From NCBI GenBank assembly GCA_018715125.1, contig DVMF01000046.1, forward strand, positions 1 through 41,190: 41,190 nt of DNA, written 5' to 3'. The translations under genes were made by a program, and so were the position numbers. Below the pieces are notes generated by a model. The model ran no database searches. It saw nothing but the letters and a program-made list of their open reading frames with translations, and was not told where the DNA came from. Shown in pieces: positions 1 to 8,432 of the stretch (position 1 is its first letter; the number at the start of each line of letters is the position of its first letter). Source of the DNA: Candidatus Coprousia avicola. Lineage in GTDB: Bacteria > Actinomycetota > Coriobacteriia > Coriobacteriales > Coriobacteriaceae.

Positions 1-1016
<1,016 letters not shown>

Positions 1017-1030
1017 CGTTGGGGAACTCG

Positions 1031-1068
1031 GCCGGAGCGTTGGCGGACTTTGTCCGCGGCGCTCCGGC
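1031..1068 (+). terminator. Strong hairpin after the deaminase-like gene
   Basis: GCCGGAGCG (1031-1039) pairs perfectly with CGCTCCGGC (1060-1068). Inside it GCGGAC (1043-1048) pairs with GTCCGC (1052-1057) around a TTT loop. Only TTG/GG is unpaired. No U-run follows, so it may be a processing or weak terminator structure rather than a classical intrinsic terminator. It begins 15 bases after the stop codon. Confidence 0.55.
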
Positions 1069-1300
1069 TGCAGCCTAGCCCCCGGCAAGCGCCCCGGCCC
1101 CTTTGCGGATATGGTTGCCGAGCTCGAGGAAGCGCGGCTCGATGAGTATCTGTTCCTGGCCCGTGCGTAAGGGGGCGGTGCCGCAGCGTTTCGGCGCGCT
1201 AGAGGGGTGCGGCGCATCGCGCGGGGCGACACTGGCAGGGGTAGAGCCGAGTGCGCATGTGAACAATCGCCTCAACTTCCGGAGGGATTACCCCCAAATA
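1069..1300. other. Intergenic stretch without a recognised gene
   Basis: Between the hairpin and the next promoter no frame has a convincing start, ribosome site and composition. The short open frames here are incidental to GC richness. The stretch may hold the upstream regulatory region of the sorted surface protein. Confidence 0.5.
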
Positions 1301-1330
1301 TTGACAGGGGGTAGCCAAAAGCTCTACAGT
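1301..1330 (+). promoter_or_regulatory. Putative sigma-70-type promoter of the sorted surface protein
   Basis: A perfect -35 box TTGACA (1301-1306) is followed after 18 bases by TACAGT (1325-1330), 66 bases before the ATG at 1397. It is the best consensus-like promoter in the window. A ribosome site AAGGG (1384-1388) lies 8 bases before the start. Confidence 0.7.
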
Positions 1331-1396
1331 TACGTGAAGTTGGGTGGGGGCACCTGTAACTATTCCGGCTCCCGACCATAGAGAAGGGATGCTTTC

Positions 1397-1996
1397 ATGA
1401 AGAAGCTCGTTACTGCTATTGCAGCGGCTGCCATGATCTTCGCCCTGCCGGGTGTCGCCATGGCCGCTGATTTCCAAAGCCCTGCCGGCACTTCGGTGAC
1501 CGATGAGGCCTCCGGCGTTGCCCTGCACGTCTCCGGCAACATCTCCGGCACCGGTTTTGTTCACGTTAACGTTACCGACAAGATCGCCTCGAACGTCCCC
1601 GAGGGCGTTGATCCCATCGCCTCCTTTGAGGTCACCAAGGATGACGGTGTGGAAATCGATGGTCAGCTGAGCTTCGTGTTCTCCGTCGGCACCCAGTACG
1701 CCGGCGCTACCGCCACCATCTACATCGAGCACGGTACTGATGGAAATGGTGCCACCGAGACCCAGACCGCCACGGTCGCTGCCGACGGCACCATCACCAT
1801 CGCTGTTGACGAGCTCTCCGTCTTCTCCGTCGTGATCGACGAGTCCACCATCCCGGCTGGCGGTGCCACTACCGACACCTCCGCCACCTCCCCGCAGACC
1901 AACGCCACGGTCGCTCCGGTTGCCATGGTGACCACCGTCGCCGTCCTCGGCGCTGGTGCTGCCGCGGTCGCCCTGCGCAAGAAGGTCAACGAGTAA
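1397..1996 (+). CDS. Secreted surface protein with SPQTN sortase signal
   Basis: This is a 199-residue precursor. Residues 1-23 form a signal peptide: MKK, a hydrophobic core, then a GVAMA|AD-type cleavage site. Residues 24-160 are a Thr/Val/Gly-rich, probably beta-strand domain with no known motif and no cysteine. The C-terminus has a complete cell-wall sorting signal: SPQTN at 165-169, a hydrophobic segment at about 173-193, and a basic tail RKK. SPQTN resembles class B sortase motifs (NPQTN in S. aureus, SPKTG/PPKTG in C. difficile) more than LPXTG. The sortase gene follows at once, which suggests a dedicated enzyme-substrate pair. The gene has a consensus promoter, a terminator of its own, and more T-ending codons (GTT, GCT) than its neighbours, all consistent with high expression. 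The function of the mature domain is unknown. Confidence 0.85.
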   Translation: MKKLVTAIAAAAMIFALPGVAMAADFQSPAGTSVTDEASGVALHVSGNISGTGFVHVNVTDKIASNVPEGVDPIASFEVTKDDGVEIDGQLSFVFSVGTQYAGATATIYIEHGTDGNGATETQTATVAADGTITIAVDELSVFSVVIDESTIPAGGATTDTSATSPQTNATVAPVAMVTTVAVLGAGAAAVALRKKVNE

Positions 1997-2032
1997 GAGG
2001 CCTTTCGCGCGGTTGCGCGGCTTCTGAGCTGC

Positions 2033-2064
2033 AAAAGGGGGCCCGGTTTCGGGTCCCCTTTTTT
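2033..2064 (+). terminator. Rho-independent terminator after the surface protein
   Basis: AAAAGGGGGCCCG (2033-2045) pairs with CGGGTCCCCTTTT (2050-2062) around GTTT, with one G-U pair, followed by further T residues. It separates the highly expressed substrate from the sortase gene, so read-through or a second promoter would set the sortase level. Confidence 0.9.
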
Positions 2065-2167
2065 GTACGTAGGGGAGTGCGGCGCCGGCGCGGACCGGAT
2101 GCCGCATCGCGACACGGCGCCCCGTGCGGATGTTGGGGCCGCACGGGTGTGCCAGCAAAGGACGGTT

Positions 2168-2968
2168 ATGGCTGCTACGGATACTCCCGAGCAGGAGAAG
2201 AAACCCAAGAAGCGCGGGGTCGCCCCGCTCGTCGCTATTCTGGTGGTGTGCCTTCTGGTCGCTGTCTGCGGCGGCGGGTACATGCTCACGCAGTACCTCA
2301 GGGCGCAGGAGGAGCTCGCGCGTCAAGAGGAGACGCCCACTCCGGAGGAGGTCGAGCCGGAGGAGGAGCTCCCCGCGAACCCCATCGACTTCGGTTCGGT
2401 AAAGCTCGACACGCCCGAGGCGTATGCCTGGATCTACATCCCCGATACGGGTGTGAACTACCCCATCATGCGAAGCGCGACGGACGACAACTTCTACCTG
2501 CGCCGCAACGAGCACGGCGAGGATTCCGTCTTCGGTTCCATCTTTACCCAGAGCATGAACGCGCTCGACTTTTCCGATCCCGTCACGCTCATCTACGGGC
2601 ACAACACGGCCAACCACACCATGTTCGGCGACGTACGCCAGATGGAGAACCCGGACTACTTCGCCTCTCACGAGACGATGTACATCTACACGCCGGGGCA
2701 CATCCTCACGTATCGCATCATCGCCTCGTATATGTACGATGACCGTCACATCATGAACAGTTTCGATTTCACCGACGTCGAGACGCGTCTGGCGTACTTC
2801 GATGCGGTCCTGCACCCCACGTCGATGTCGGTCAACGTGCGGGAGGGGGCGACGCTCGACGAGAACAGCAAGATCGTCCAGCTGAGCACCTGCCCGGACG
2901 TCAACACCACAAGCAACAGCCGCTTTATTGTGACGGGAGTGCTGATCGATGACCAACCGACCCAGTGA
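2168..2968 (+). CDS. srtB: Class B sortase
   Basis: This 266-residue type II membrane protein has a short basic N-terminus, a membrane anchor at about 18-40, an acidic Pro/Glu linker at 45-70, and a sortase domain at 71-262. The domain shows the class B pattern: NPIDF, YAWIYIPDTGVNYPIM (86-101), catalytic His145 in YGHN, catalytic Cys242 in LSTC and Arg252 in SRFIV. Sortases cleave the sorting signal between Thr and the next residue and join the protein to a peptidoglycan amine. The adjacent SPQTN protein is the obvious candidate substrate. The ATG at 2168 is preferred over upstream in-frame starts because AAAGGA (2157-2162) lies 5 bases upstream. The last 20 bases overlap the LCP gene, implying translational coupling. 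Confidence 0.92.
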   Translation: MAATDTPEQEKKPKKRGVAPLVAILVVCLLVAVCGGGYMLTQYLRAQEELARQEETPTPEEVEPEEELPANPIDFGSVKLDTPEAYAWIYIPDTGVNYPIMRSATDDNFYLRRNEHGEDSVFGSIFTQSMNALDFSDPVTLIYGHNTANHTMFGDVRQMENPDYFASHETMYIYTPGHILTYRIIASYMYDDRHIMNSFDFTDVETRLAYFDAVLHPTSMSVNVREGATLDENSKIVQLSTCPDVNTTSNSRFIVTGVLIDDQPTQ

Positions 2969-4478
2969 CGATGCGCGCCCCGCGCTCGCCGGCGCACAAG
3001 GGGGAGCCCCGGGTGCCGAGGGGGCGCCTGCTGCAAACGCGCCGGCGGGGGAGACGCCCCGCGAGGCAGCGCTCGCTCCGCGTCCGCAGGGACGCCACTT
3101 CCGCGCACCCGCCGACGGGGAGGCGCCGGCGCCGTCTGGGGCTGCGACGGCCTCGGGCGCGGTATTTGCCGAGAGCCCGGTCGATGCCGACGCCGTGGCC
3201 CCCGTGGCCCCCGCGGCTCCCATGGCAGAGGAGACGCCCGAGACAGAGGCGGCGTCGACGCCCGCATCTGTTTCGTTGGGGGATGATGACGCCCCGGGGC
3301 AGACGGATCCCTCCCCAGACCACGACGCGGCCCCCGACGCGGACCCCGCCTCCGACGATGTTCCCGCGCCCAGCGTGACCGGCAACCTGCCGCCTTTGCC
3401 CAAGCTCGAGGAGGACCCGCACGCGGGCCTCACCAAGGTGCGCAAGAAGACGCACAACCGCCTGAAGCGCCGCCTCAAGATCGCCGCCATCGTGCTCGCC
3501 GTCATCGCGGTGCTTGCGGGGGGAGCGGTCGGCATCGTCTGGGCCCTGATGGGCCAGGGCGGCGCCGCCATGAGGGAGGCCGCGCAGGCGGAGGACCTCG
3601 GCGTGGCCGAGGACGCCTCTACCGAGGACGAGGGCCAGACCGTCACCTACAACGGCCAGACCTATCGCTACAACGAGAACATCGTCTCCATCGTGGTCAT
3701 CGGCACCGATTTGGGCTGGTCCACCACCGCCGAGGGCAACGCCGGGCAGGCGGACGCCATCATGGTGGTCGCGCTCGATACCGAGACGGGCTCCATGCGC
3801 GCCATCGGCATCCCGCGCGAGACGATGGTCGATGTGGACGAGCACGTGGGCTCGGCGTTTATCGGACAGGACAAGATGCAGCTCTCGCTCGCGTACAACT
3901 TCGGCGACGGATACGCCGCAAGCAGCGAGAACGTGGTGCGGGCCGTATCGCGCATCCTGTACAACATGCCCATGACCTACTACTTCACCATCCAGATGGA
4001 CGGCGTCGCCGTGCTGAACGACGCGGTGGGCGGCGTGACCGTGACCCCGCTCGCGAGCATACCCGGCACGCGCATCCAAGAGGGCGTGCCCATCACGCTT
4101 TTGGGCAGCAACGCGCAGCGCTACGTGCAGTACCGCGACACGTCATACCTCGAGAGCTCGAGCGACCGCCAGGCGCGTCAGACGCAGTATCTGCAGGCGT
4201 TTTTCTCGCAGGCGCTCGCCACCGCGCAGGGCAACCCCCTGAGCCTGGTTGAGCTCTATCGCGCCGTGCAGCAGTACTCGACCACCAACCTCGGCATAGG
4301 CGAGTTCACGTTCTTGGCGTCCGAGGTGGTGCACAGCGGCCTCTCCAACCTGACGGTGACCACGCTTCAGGGCACGCAGCAGAAGGGCCCGCAGTTTGTG
4401 GAGTTCTACCCGGACGAGGCCAACGTCTACCAGACGGTGCTCGACACGTTCTACACGCCGGTAGACGACGTGGAGTAG
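2949..4478 (+). CDS. LytR-CpsA-Psr (LCP) family wall-polymer transferase with long acidic N-terminus
   Basis: This protein has 509 residues. LCP enzymes move undecaprenyl-linked glycopolymers to peptidoglycan on the outer membrane face. The LCP domain covers about 240-430, with VVIGTDLGW (strand 1), IPRETMVDV, DAVGGVTV and the arginine-rich block YVQYRDTSYLESSSDRQARQ, which holds the phosphate-contacting residues of the family. A single membrane segment lies at about 178-200, preceded by a basic stretch (KVRKKTHNRLKRRLK). Residues 1-150 are a disordered Ala/Pro/Asp/Glu-rich cytoplasmic region, much longer than in typical LCP proteins. Start: ATG 2949 with GGGAG (2935-2939) 9 bases upstream, inside the end of srtB. 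The coupling to the sortase suggests both act on the same surface layer. Confidence 0.9.
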   Translation: MTNRPSDDARPALAGAQGGAPGAEGAPAANAPAGETPREAALAPRPQGRHFRAPADGEAPAPSGAATASGAVFAESPVDADAVAPVAPAAPMAEETPETEAASTPASVSLGDDDAPGQTDPSPDHDAAPDADPASDDVPAPSVTGNLPPLPKLEEDPHAGLTKVRKKTHNRLKRRLKIAAIVLAVIAVLAGGAVGIVWALMGQGGAAMREAAQAEDLGVAEDASTEDEGQTVTYNGQTYRYNENIVSIVVIGTDLGWSTTAEGNAGQADAIMVVALDTETGSMRAIGIPRETMVDVDEHVGSAFIGQDKMQLSLAYNFGDGYAASSENVVRAVSRILYNMPMTYYFTIQMDGVAVLNDAVGGVTVTPLASIPGTRIQEGVPITLLGSNAQRYVQYRDTSYLESSSDRQARQTQYLQAFFSQALATAQGNPLSLVELYRAVQQYSTTNLGIGEFTFLASEVVHSGLSNLTVTTLQGTQQKGPQFVEFYPDEANVYQTVLDTFYTPVDDVE

Positions 4479-4584
4479 GCGCCGGCGATACCGCGCCGCC
4501 TCTTGGCCCGTGCGGGTGGACGGGGATTGGGGCCGCCGCATCGCCGTCATCGCGCGAAAAGAGCCCATGGTATTCGTGAAATCA

Positions 4585-4733
4585 GGGGTTATTCATTCTA
4601 GTGCCTATTTCAGGCAGGGTGCAGAAAGTAGCCTTGGAATTGGGCAAGCCTGTGACCTGCGCACCTTTTGAAGCGCAACACGCTGTCTACTCTGAGAGGG
4701 GCCCTTCAACTAGGCACTAGAATGAATAACCCC
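4585..4733. repeat. 149-bp element with perfect 23-bp terminal inverted repeats (MITE-like or structured RNA)
   Basis: The left arm 4585-4607 begins GGGGTTATTCATTC and ends TGCCTA. The right arm 4711-4733 is its exact reverse complement. The 103-base interior is less GC-rich than the flanks and contains no open frame of note. CAGA/GTAG near its left side can pair with CTAC/TCTG near its right, so the whole element could fold as one long hairpin. The octamer CGTGAAAT occurs on both sides (4575-4582 and 4744-4751), like a target-site duplication, but at unequal distances (2 and 10 bases). It fills the gap between the LCP gene and the pta terminator. I see no other gene in 4479-4770. Confidence 0.8.
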
Positions 4734-4769
4734 CTGTTTGATGCGTGAAATGTGGAAGATCGCGCCATG

Positions 4770-4849
4770 AAAAAGCCCCGGAGGGCTCCTTGCGTGCTCC
4801 CCAGCCGCGTAGCTGCTGGGGAGCGTCAGCGAGGAGACCCTCCGGGGCT
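4770..4849 (-). terminator. Large double-stem intrinsic terminator of pta
   Basis: AGCCCCGGAGGG (4774-4785) pairs with CCCTCCGGGGCT (4838-4849). Inside, CTCCT pairs with AGGAG (4786-4790/4832-4836), and GCTCCCCAGC (4796-4805) pairs with GCTGGGGAGC (4815-4824). Read on the minus strand the structure ends in TTTTT (complement of 4770-4774), 28 bases after the pta stop. Confidence 0.85.
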
Positions 4850-4877
4850 CGTTTCTCGGCTATCCGGAGATGGGAGC

Positions 4878-5861
4878 CTAGGCCATCTGCGCCTGTACGG
4901 AGGTGATGGCCACGACGCCCACGATATCGTCGGCGGAGCAGCCGCGCGAAAGGTCGTTCACCGGCTTGGCGATACCCTGGAGGATGGGGCCGTACGCCTC
5001 GGCGCGGCCGAAGCGCTGCACCAGCTTGTAGCCGATGTTGCCCGTCTCGAGGTTGGGGAACACGAGCACGTTGGCGTGGCCGGCGACCGTGGACTCGGGG
5101 GCCTTGAGCTCGGCGACCGTGGGAACGATGGCCGCATCGAGCTGCAGGTCGCCGTCGATGGCGAGTTCGGGCGCCTTCTCCTTGGCGAAGGCCGTCGCCT
5201 CCTGGACCTTCTTGGCGGTGTCGCCGCCGGCGGACCCCATCGTGGAGTAGGAGAGCATGGCGACCTTGGGCTCCACATCGCCCATGAAGGCCTTGAAGGA
5301 GTTGGCGGAGGCGATGGCAATCTCGGAGAGCTCGTCGGAGGTCGGGTCGATGTTCAGGCCGCAGTCGGCGAAGACGAGGGTACCGTCGGCGCCGAACTCG
5401 GGCGTCTTGGTGCACATGACCATGAAGGCGGAGACGAGCTTGGTGCCGGGCGCGGTCTTCAGGATCTGAAGCGCGGGGCGCAGGGTGTTGGCCGTGGAGT
5501 GGCAGGCGCCGGAAACGAGGCCGTCGGCGTCGCCCATCTTGACCATCATGGTGCCGTAGTAGGTGGCGTCCATCATCTGGGCGCGGGCCTGCTCGATGGT
5601 GACGCCCTTCTTAGCGCGGAGCTCGGCGAACTTCTGCGCGTACGCCTCGTGCTTGGGGGCGGTGGGGGAGGTGGGGTCGATGACCACCACGCCCTCGACG
5701 TCGATCTTGGCCGGGTCACCCAGAATGACGAGGTTCGCGAGGTCCTCGGCCACGATCTTGCGGGCGGCCTCGATGGTGCGCGGGTCCTCGCCCTCGGGCA
5801 GGACGATGGTCTTCTTGTCCGCGCGGGCGGCCTCTTTCATACGGGTCAGGAAGTCTGCCAT
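4878..5861 (-). CDS. pta: Phosphate acetyltransferase
   Basis: This is a 327-residue short-form phosphotransacetylase (acetyl-CoA + Pi to acetyl phosphate + CoA) of the PTA_PTB family. Typical segments are VLPEGEDPRTIEAA near the start, DGLVSGACHSTANTLRPALQI, VFADCGLNIDP, MLSYSTMGSAGG, and GNIGYKLVQRFGRAEAYGPILQG close to the end. The length matches the single-domain enzymes of fermentative bacteria. The start at 5861 is chosen because GGAGGAG lies 5 bases upstream; the frame continues 36 codons further without a better site. Acetate kinase, its usual partner, is not next to it and is not found in the window. The gene is transcribed away from glf from a shared AT-rich promoter region. Confidence 0.95.
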   Translation of the reverse strand: MADFLTRMKEAARADKKTIVLPEGEDPRTIEAARKIVAEDLANLVILGDPAKIDVEGVVVIDPTSPTAPKHEAYAQKFAELRAKKGVTIEQARAQMMDATYYGTMMVKMGDADGLVSGACHSTANTLRPALQILKTAPGTKLVSAFMVMCTKTPEFGADGTLVFADCGLNIDPTSDELSEIAIASANSFKAFMGDVEPKVAMLSYSTMGSAGGDTAKKVQEATAFAKEKAPELAIDGDLQLDAAIVPTVAELKAPESTVAGHANVLVFPNLETGNIGYKLVQRFGRAEAYGPILQGIAKPVNDLSRGCSADDIVGVVAITSVQAQMA

Positions 5862-5974
5862 TTCAGCTCCTCCAAAAACGTGCCCAACACGCGACGTGCG
5901 CGCGGTACCTGCCCCGATGCGCCCGGTCCGCCGCTGCGCCCACCATGTTGAGCATTCCTTGTGAGACATCCCCT

Positions 5975-6011
5975 ATTATAGGCGCCTGCGCGCTATAATC
6001 TCTACGATTAT
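5975..6011. promoter_or_regulatory. Divergent pta/glf promoter region with inverted repeat
   Basis: Two exact -10 hexamers face opposite ways: TATAAT on the minus strand (5975-5980, towards pta) and TATAAT on the plus strand (5994-5999, towards glf). Neither has a good -35 box at normal spacing. The inverted repeat ATAATC-TCTAC-GATTAT (5995-6011) overlaps the plus-strand -10 and is a candidate operator. Confidence 0.5.
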
Positions 6012-6076
6012 TCGGCCCCCTGCGGGCTGGAACGGCGAATGAGGTGCCGCCCGGCGGCGCCTTGTGAGGAGCATCG

Positions 6077-7279
6077 ATGGACATCACATCTGGTCTGCCC
6101 GATTCGTTCAATCCCGGCGCGTACGACATGATCGTCGTCGGCGCGGGCTATGCCGGCTCGGTTTGCGCGCGCCGCCTGGCCGAGAGCGCGGGGTTCCGCG
6201 TGGCGGTGCTCGAGCGCCGCGGGCACATCGCCGGCAACGCCTACGATTGCACCGACGAGGCGGGCATCCTCATTCACGAGTACGGCCCGCACATCTACCA
6301 CACCTTCGATGAGCGCGTGCACAACTTCCTCTCGCGTTTCACCAAGTGGACCGACTACCAGCACAAGGTGCTCGCCAACATCCACGGCACGCTCATGCCG
6401 GTGCCCTTCAACCACGCCTCGCTCAAGCTCGCGTTTGGCGAGGAGCGCGGCGAGGAGCTCTATCGCAAGCTGGTGGAGACCTTCGGCGAGAACAAGAAGG
6501 TCCCCATCATGGACCTCCGCAAGAAGAACGATCCCGACCTGCAGGAGGTCGCGGACTACGTCTACGAGAACGTCTTCCTCTACTACACCATGAAGCAGTG
6601 GGGCCAGACGCCCGATGAGATCGACCCGTCCGTCACCGGGCGCGTGCCCGTCTTCATCGGCGACGACGACCGCTACTTCCCGCAGGCGCCCTTCCAGGGC
6701 ATGCCGGCCGAGGGCTATACCAAGATGTTCGAGCACATGCTCGACCACGACCTCATCGACGTCTTCGTGAACGTCGACGCCCGCGACATTCTCGAGATCA
6801 CCGACACCAACGTGCACGTGTGCGGGCAGTGCTACGGCGGCGAGATCATCTACACGGGCCCCCTCGACGAGCTCTTCAACCTCGACTTGGGCGCGCTTCC
6901 GTACCGCACGCTCGACATGAAGTTCGAGACGCTCGATGTCGACCAGTTCCAGCCGGTCGGCACCGTCAACTACACCACGAGCGAGGACTTCACACGCATC
7001 ACCGAGTTCAAGAACATGACGGGCCAGGTGGTGCCCGGCAAGACCACCATCATGAAGGAGTACAGCCACGCCTTTGAGCCGGGTAGCGGCCAGACCCCGT
7101 ATTACGCCATCATCGCGCCCGAGAACCAGGAGCTCTACGAGCGCTATTTGGAGCGCGTGCAGAACCTCACGAACTTCCACCCGGTGGGACGCCTCGCGGA
7201 GTACCGCTACTACGATATGGACGCGGTGACCGCCTCCGCCCTCGACCTATCCGACGAGATTATTGCGACCCATGCCTAA
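6077..7279 (+). CDS. glf: UDP-galactopyranose mutase
   Basis: This 400-residue flavoenzyme interconverts UDP-galactopyranose and UDP-galactofuranose, the donor for galactofuranose in surface glycans. Evidence includes the FAD-binding VVGAGYAGSVCARRLAE near 21-37, ERRGHIAGNAYD, the family-typical GPHIYHTFDERV, MKQWGQTPDEIDPSVTGRVPV, RYFPQAPFQGMPAEGYT, and the C-terminal GRLAEYRYYDMD with its arginine and the final FAD contacts. Length is normal for the family (about 370-400). The ATG at 6077 has GAGGAG just upstream. The glycosyltransferase gene that follows overlaps its end, so they form an operon. No galactofuranosyltransferase of the GlfT type is recognisable here. Confidence 0.95.
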   Translation: MDITSGLPDSFNPGAYDMIVVGAGYAGSVCARRLAESAGFRVAVLERRGHIAGNAYDCTDEAGILIHEYGPHIYHTFDERVHNFLSRFTKWTDYQHKVLANIHGTLMPVPFNHASLKLAFGEERGEELYRKLVETFGENKKVPIMDLRKKNDPDLQEVADYVYENVFLYYTMKQWGQTPDEIDPSVTGRVPVFIGDDDRYFPQAPFQGMPAEGYTKMFEHMLDHDLIDVFVNVDARDILEITDTNVHVCGQCYGGEIIYTGPLDELFNLDLGALPYRTLDMKFETLDVDQFQPVGTVNYTTSEDFTRITEFKNMTGQVVPGKTTIMKEYSHAFEPGSGQTPYYAIIAPENQELYERYLERVQNLTNFHPVGRLAEYRYYDMDAVTASALDLSDEIIATHA

Positions 7280-8333
7280 TATGACGCCTGAAACCAACCA
7301 TATGTTCAAGATCTGCTCGTTCGGCATACCGTGCTACAACTCGGCGGCCGACATGGACCGGTGCATCACCTCGATTCTGGAGGGCAGCGGATACGCGCCG
7401 GACGTTGAGATCATCATCGTCGACGACGGCAGCGTGGACGAGACGCCGGCGAAGGCCGACGAGTGGGTGAGCCGTTACCCGGGCATCATCCGCGCCGTGC
7501 ACCAGGAGAACGGCGGCCACGGGACCGCCGTCCTGACCGGTCTTAAGAACGCCACCGGCGTGTATTACAAGGTTGTTGATTCCGATGACTGGCTTGACGG
7601 CGCGGCGCTCGCCACCATGCTGTCGTGCCTGCGCGGCTTTGTCGAGCGCGACACGCGCGTGGACCTCTTCATCTCGAATTACGTGTATGAGAAGGTCCAC
7701 GAGGGCACGCACACCACCATCGACTACCGGTTCGCCATCCCGCGTAAGAAGATCATCGGCTGGAACGACGTGGGCTACTTCCGCCCCGACCAGCACCTGC
7801 TCATGCACAGCCTGTGCTACCGCACCGACGTGCTGCGCGCGGGCGACCTGCCGCTGCCGCCGCACACGTTCTACGTGGACAACATCTACGCGTACGTGCC
7901 GCTGCCGCGCTGCAAGACGCTCTACTACGCCGACATCGACCTCTACCGCTACTTCATCGGCCGCGAGGGCCAGAGCGTCAACGAGGCGACGATGGTCAAG
8001 CGCATCGACCAGCAGTTCCGCATCACGCGCATCATGATGAAGGCCTACCACCTCTACGACGACATCGAGGAGAAGCCGCTCGCGTCGTGCATGATGGGCT
8101 ACTTCACCATGATGATGGTCGTATGCTCCATCTTCTCCAAGCTCGCGCATGACAAGAGCAAGGTGGACGAGGTCATCAAGATCTGGGCCGAGCTCAAGGC
8201 GTTCGACAAGAAGATGTACAACCATGCCCGCTGGGGTCTTCTCGGCTTTTGGACCAACCTGCCGACGCCCGTGGGCGAGAAGGTGTCCGTGGGGCTCTAC
8301 CGCGCGGCGCAGAAGATTTTCAAGTTCAATTAA
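7272..8333 (+). CDS. Family 2 glycosyltransferase
   Basis: This GT-A fold glycosyltransferase has about 353 residues. The N-terminal domain has SFGIPCYNSAADMDRCI, IIIVDDGSVDET (nucleotide binding) and VVDSDDWLD (the DXD-type metal site). The C-terminal half is soluble, with no clear membrane helices apart from a methionine-rich hydrophobic stretch MMGYFTMMMVVCSIF. The donor and acceptor cannot be read from the sequence. Coupling to glf makes UDP-galactofuranose or a galactan acceptor plausible, but this is inference. Start choice is uncertain: ATG 7272 (overlapping glf by 8 bases), ATG 7281 and TTG 7263 are all possible and none has a strong ribosome site, which fits translational coupling. 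Confidence 0.88.
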   Translation: MPNMTPETNHMFKICSFGIPCYNSAADMDRCITSILEGSGYAPDVEIIIVDDGSVDETPAKADEWVSRYPGIIRAVHQENGGHGTAVLTGLKNATGVYYKVVDSDDWLDGAALATMLSCLRGFVERDTRVDLFISNYVYEKVHEGTHTTIDYRFAIPRKKIIGWNDVGYFRPDQHLLMHSLCYRTDVLRAGDLPLPPHTFYVDNIYAYVPLPRCKTLYYADIDLYRYFIGREGQSVNEATMVKRIDQQFRITRIMMKAYHLYDDIEEKPLASCMMGYFTMMMVVCSIFSKLAHDKSKVDEVIKIWAELKAFDKKMYNHARWGLLGFWTNLPTPVGEKVSVGLYRAAQKIFKFN

Positions 8334-8389
8334 CCGGGGCGCCGCCCGCTGTGGTCGGCACGCGTTGGGAACATACGGTAACGCACTGA

Positions 8390-8413
8390 GGACGGCCCCG
8401 GCGGGGGCCGTCC
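8390..8413. terminator. Bidirectional hairpin between convergent genes
   Basis: GGACGGCCCC (8390-8399) pairs with GGGGCCGTCC (8404-8413) around GGCG. It sits between the ends of the glycosyltransferase (plus) and P1 hydrolase (minus) genes. No long T-run follows on either side. Confidence 0.7.
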
Positions 8414-8432
8414 TGCTATCCGGCCCGAAGTT

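Noticed and set aside
1199-3646. An 815-codon open frame on the minus strand
   Set aside because: It lies antisense to the sorted protein, sortase and LCP genes, has no ribosome site or recognisable domain, and its Arg/Ser/Val/Gly-rich composition is the usual mirror of GC-rich genes.
4585-4733. The inverted-repeat element as an ordinary intrinsic terminator
   Set aside because: The 23-bp arms are 103 bases apart and no T-run follows; a separate proper terminator for pta lies at 4770-4849.
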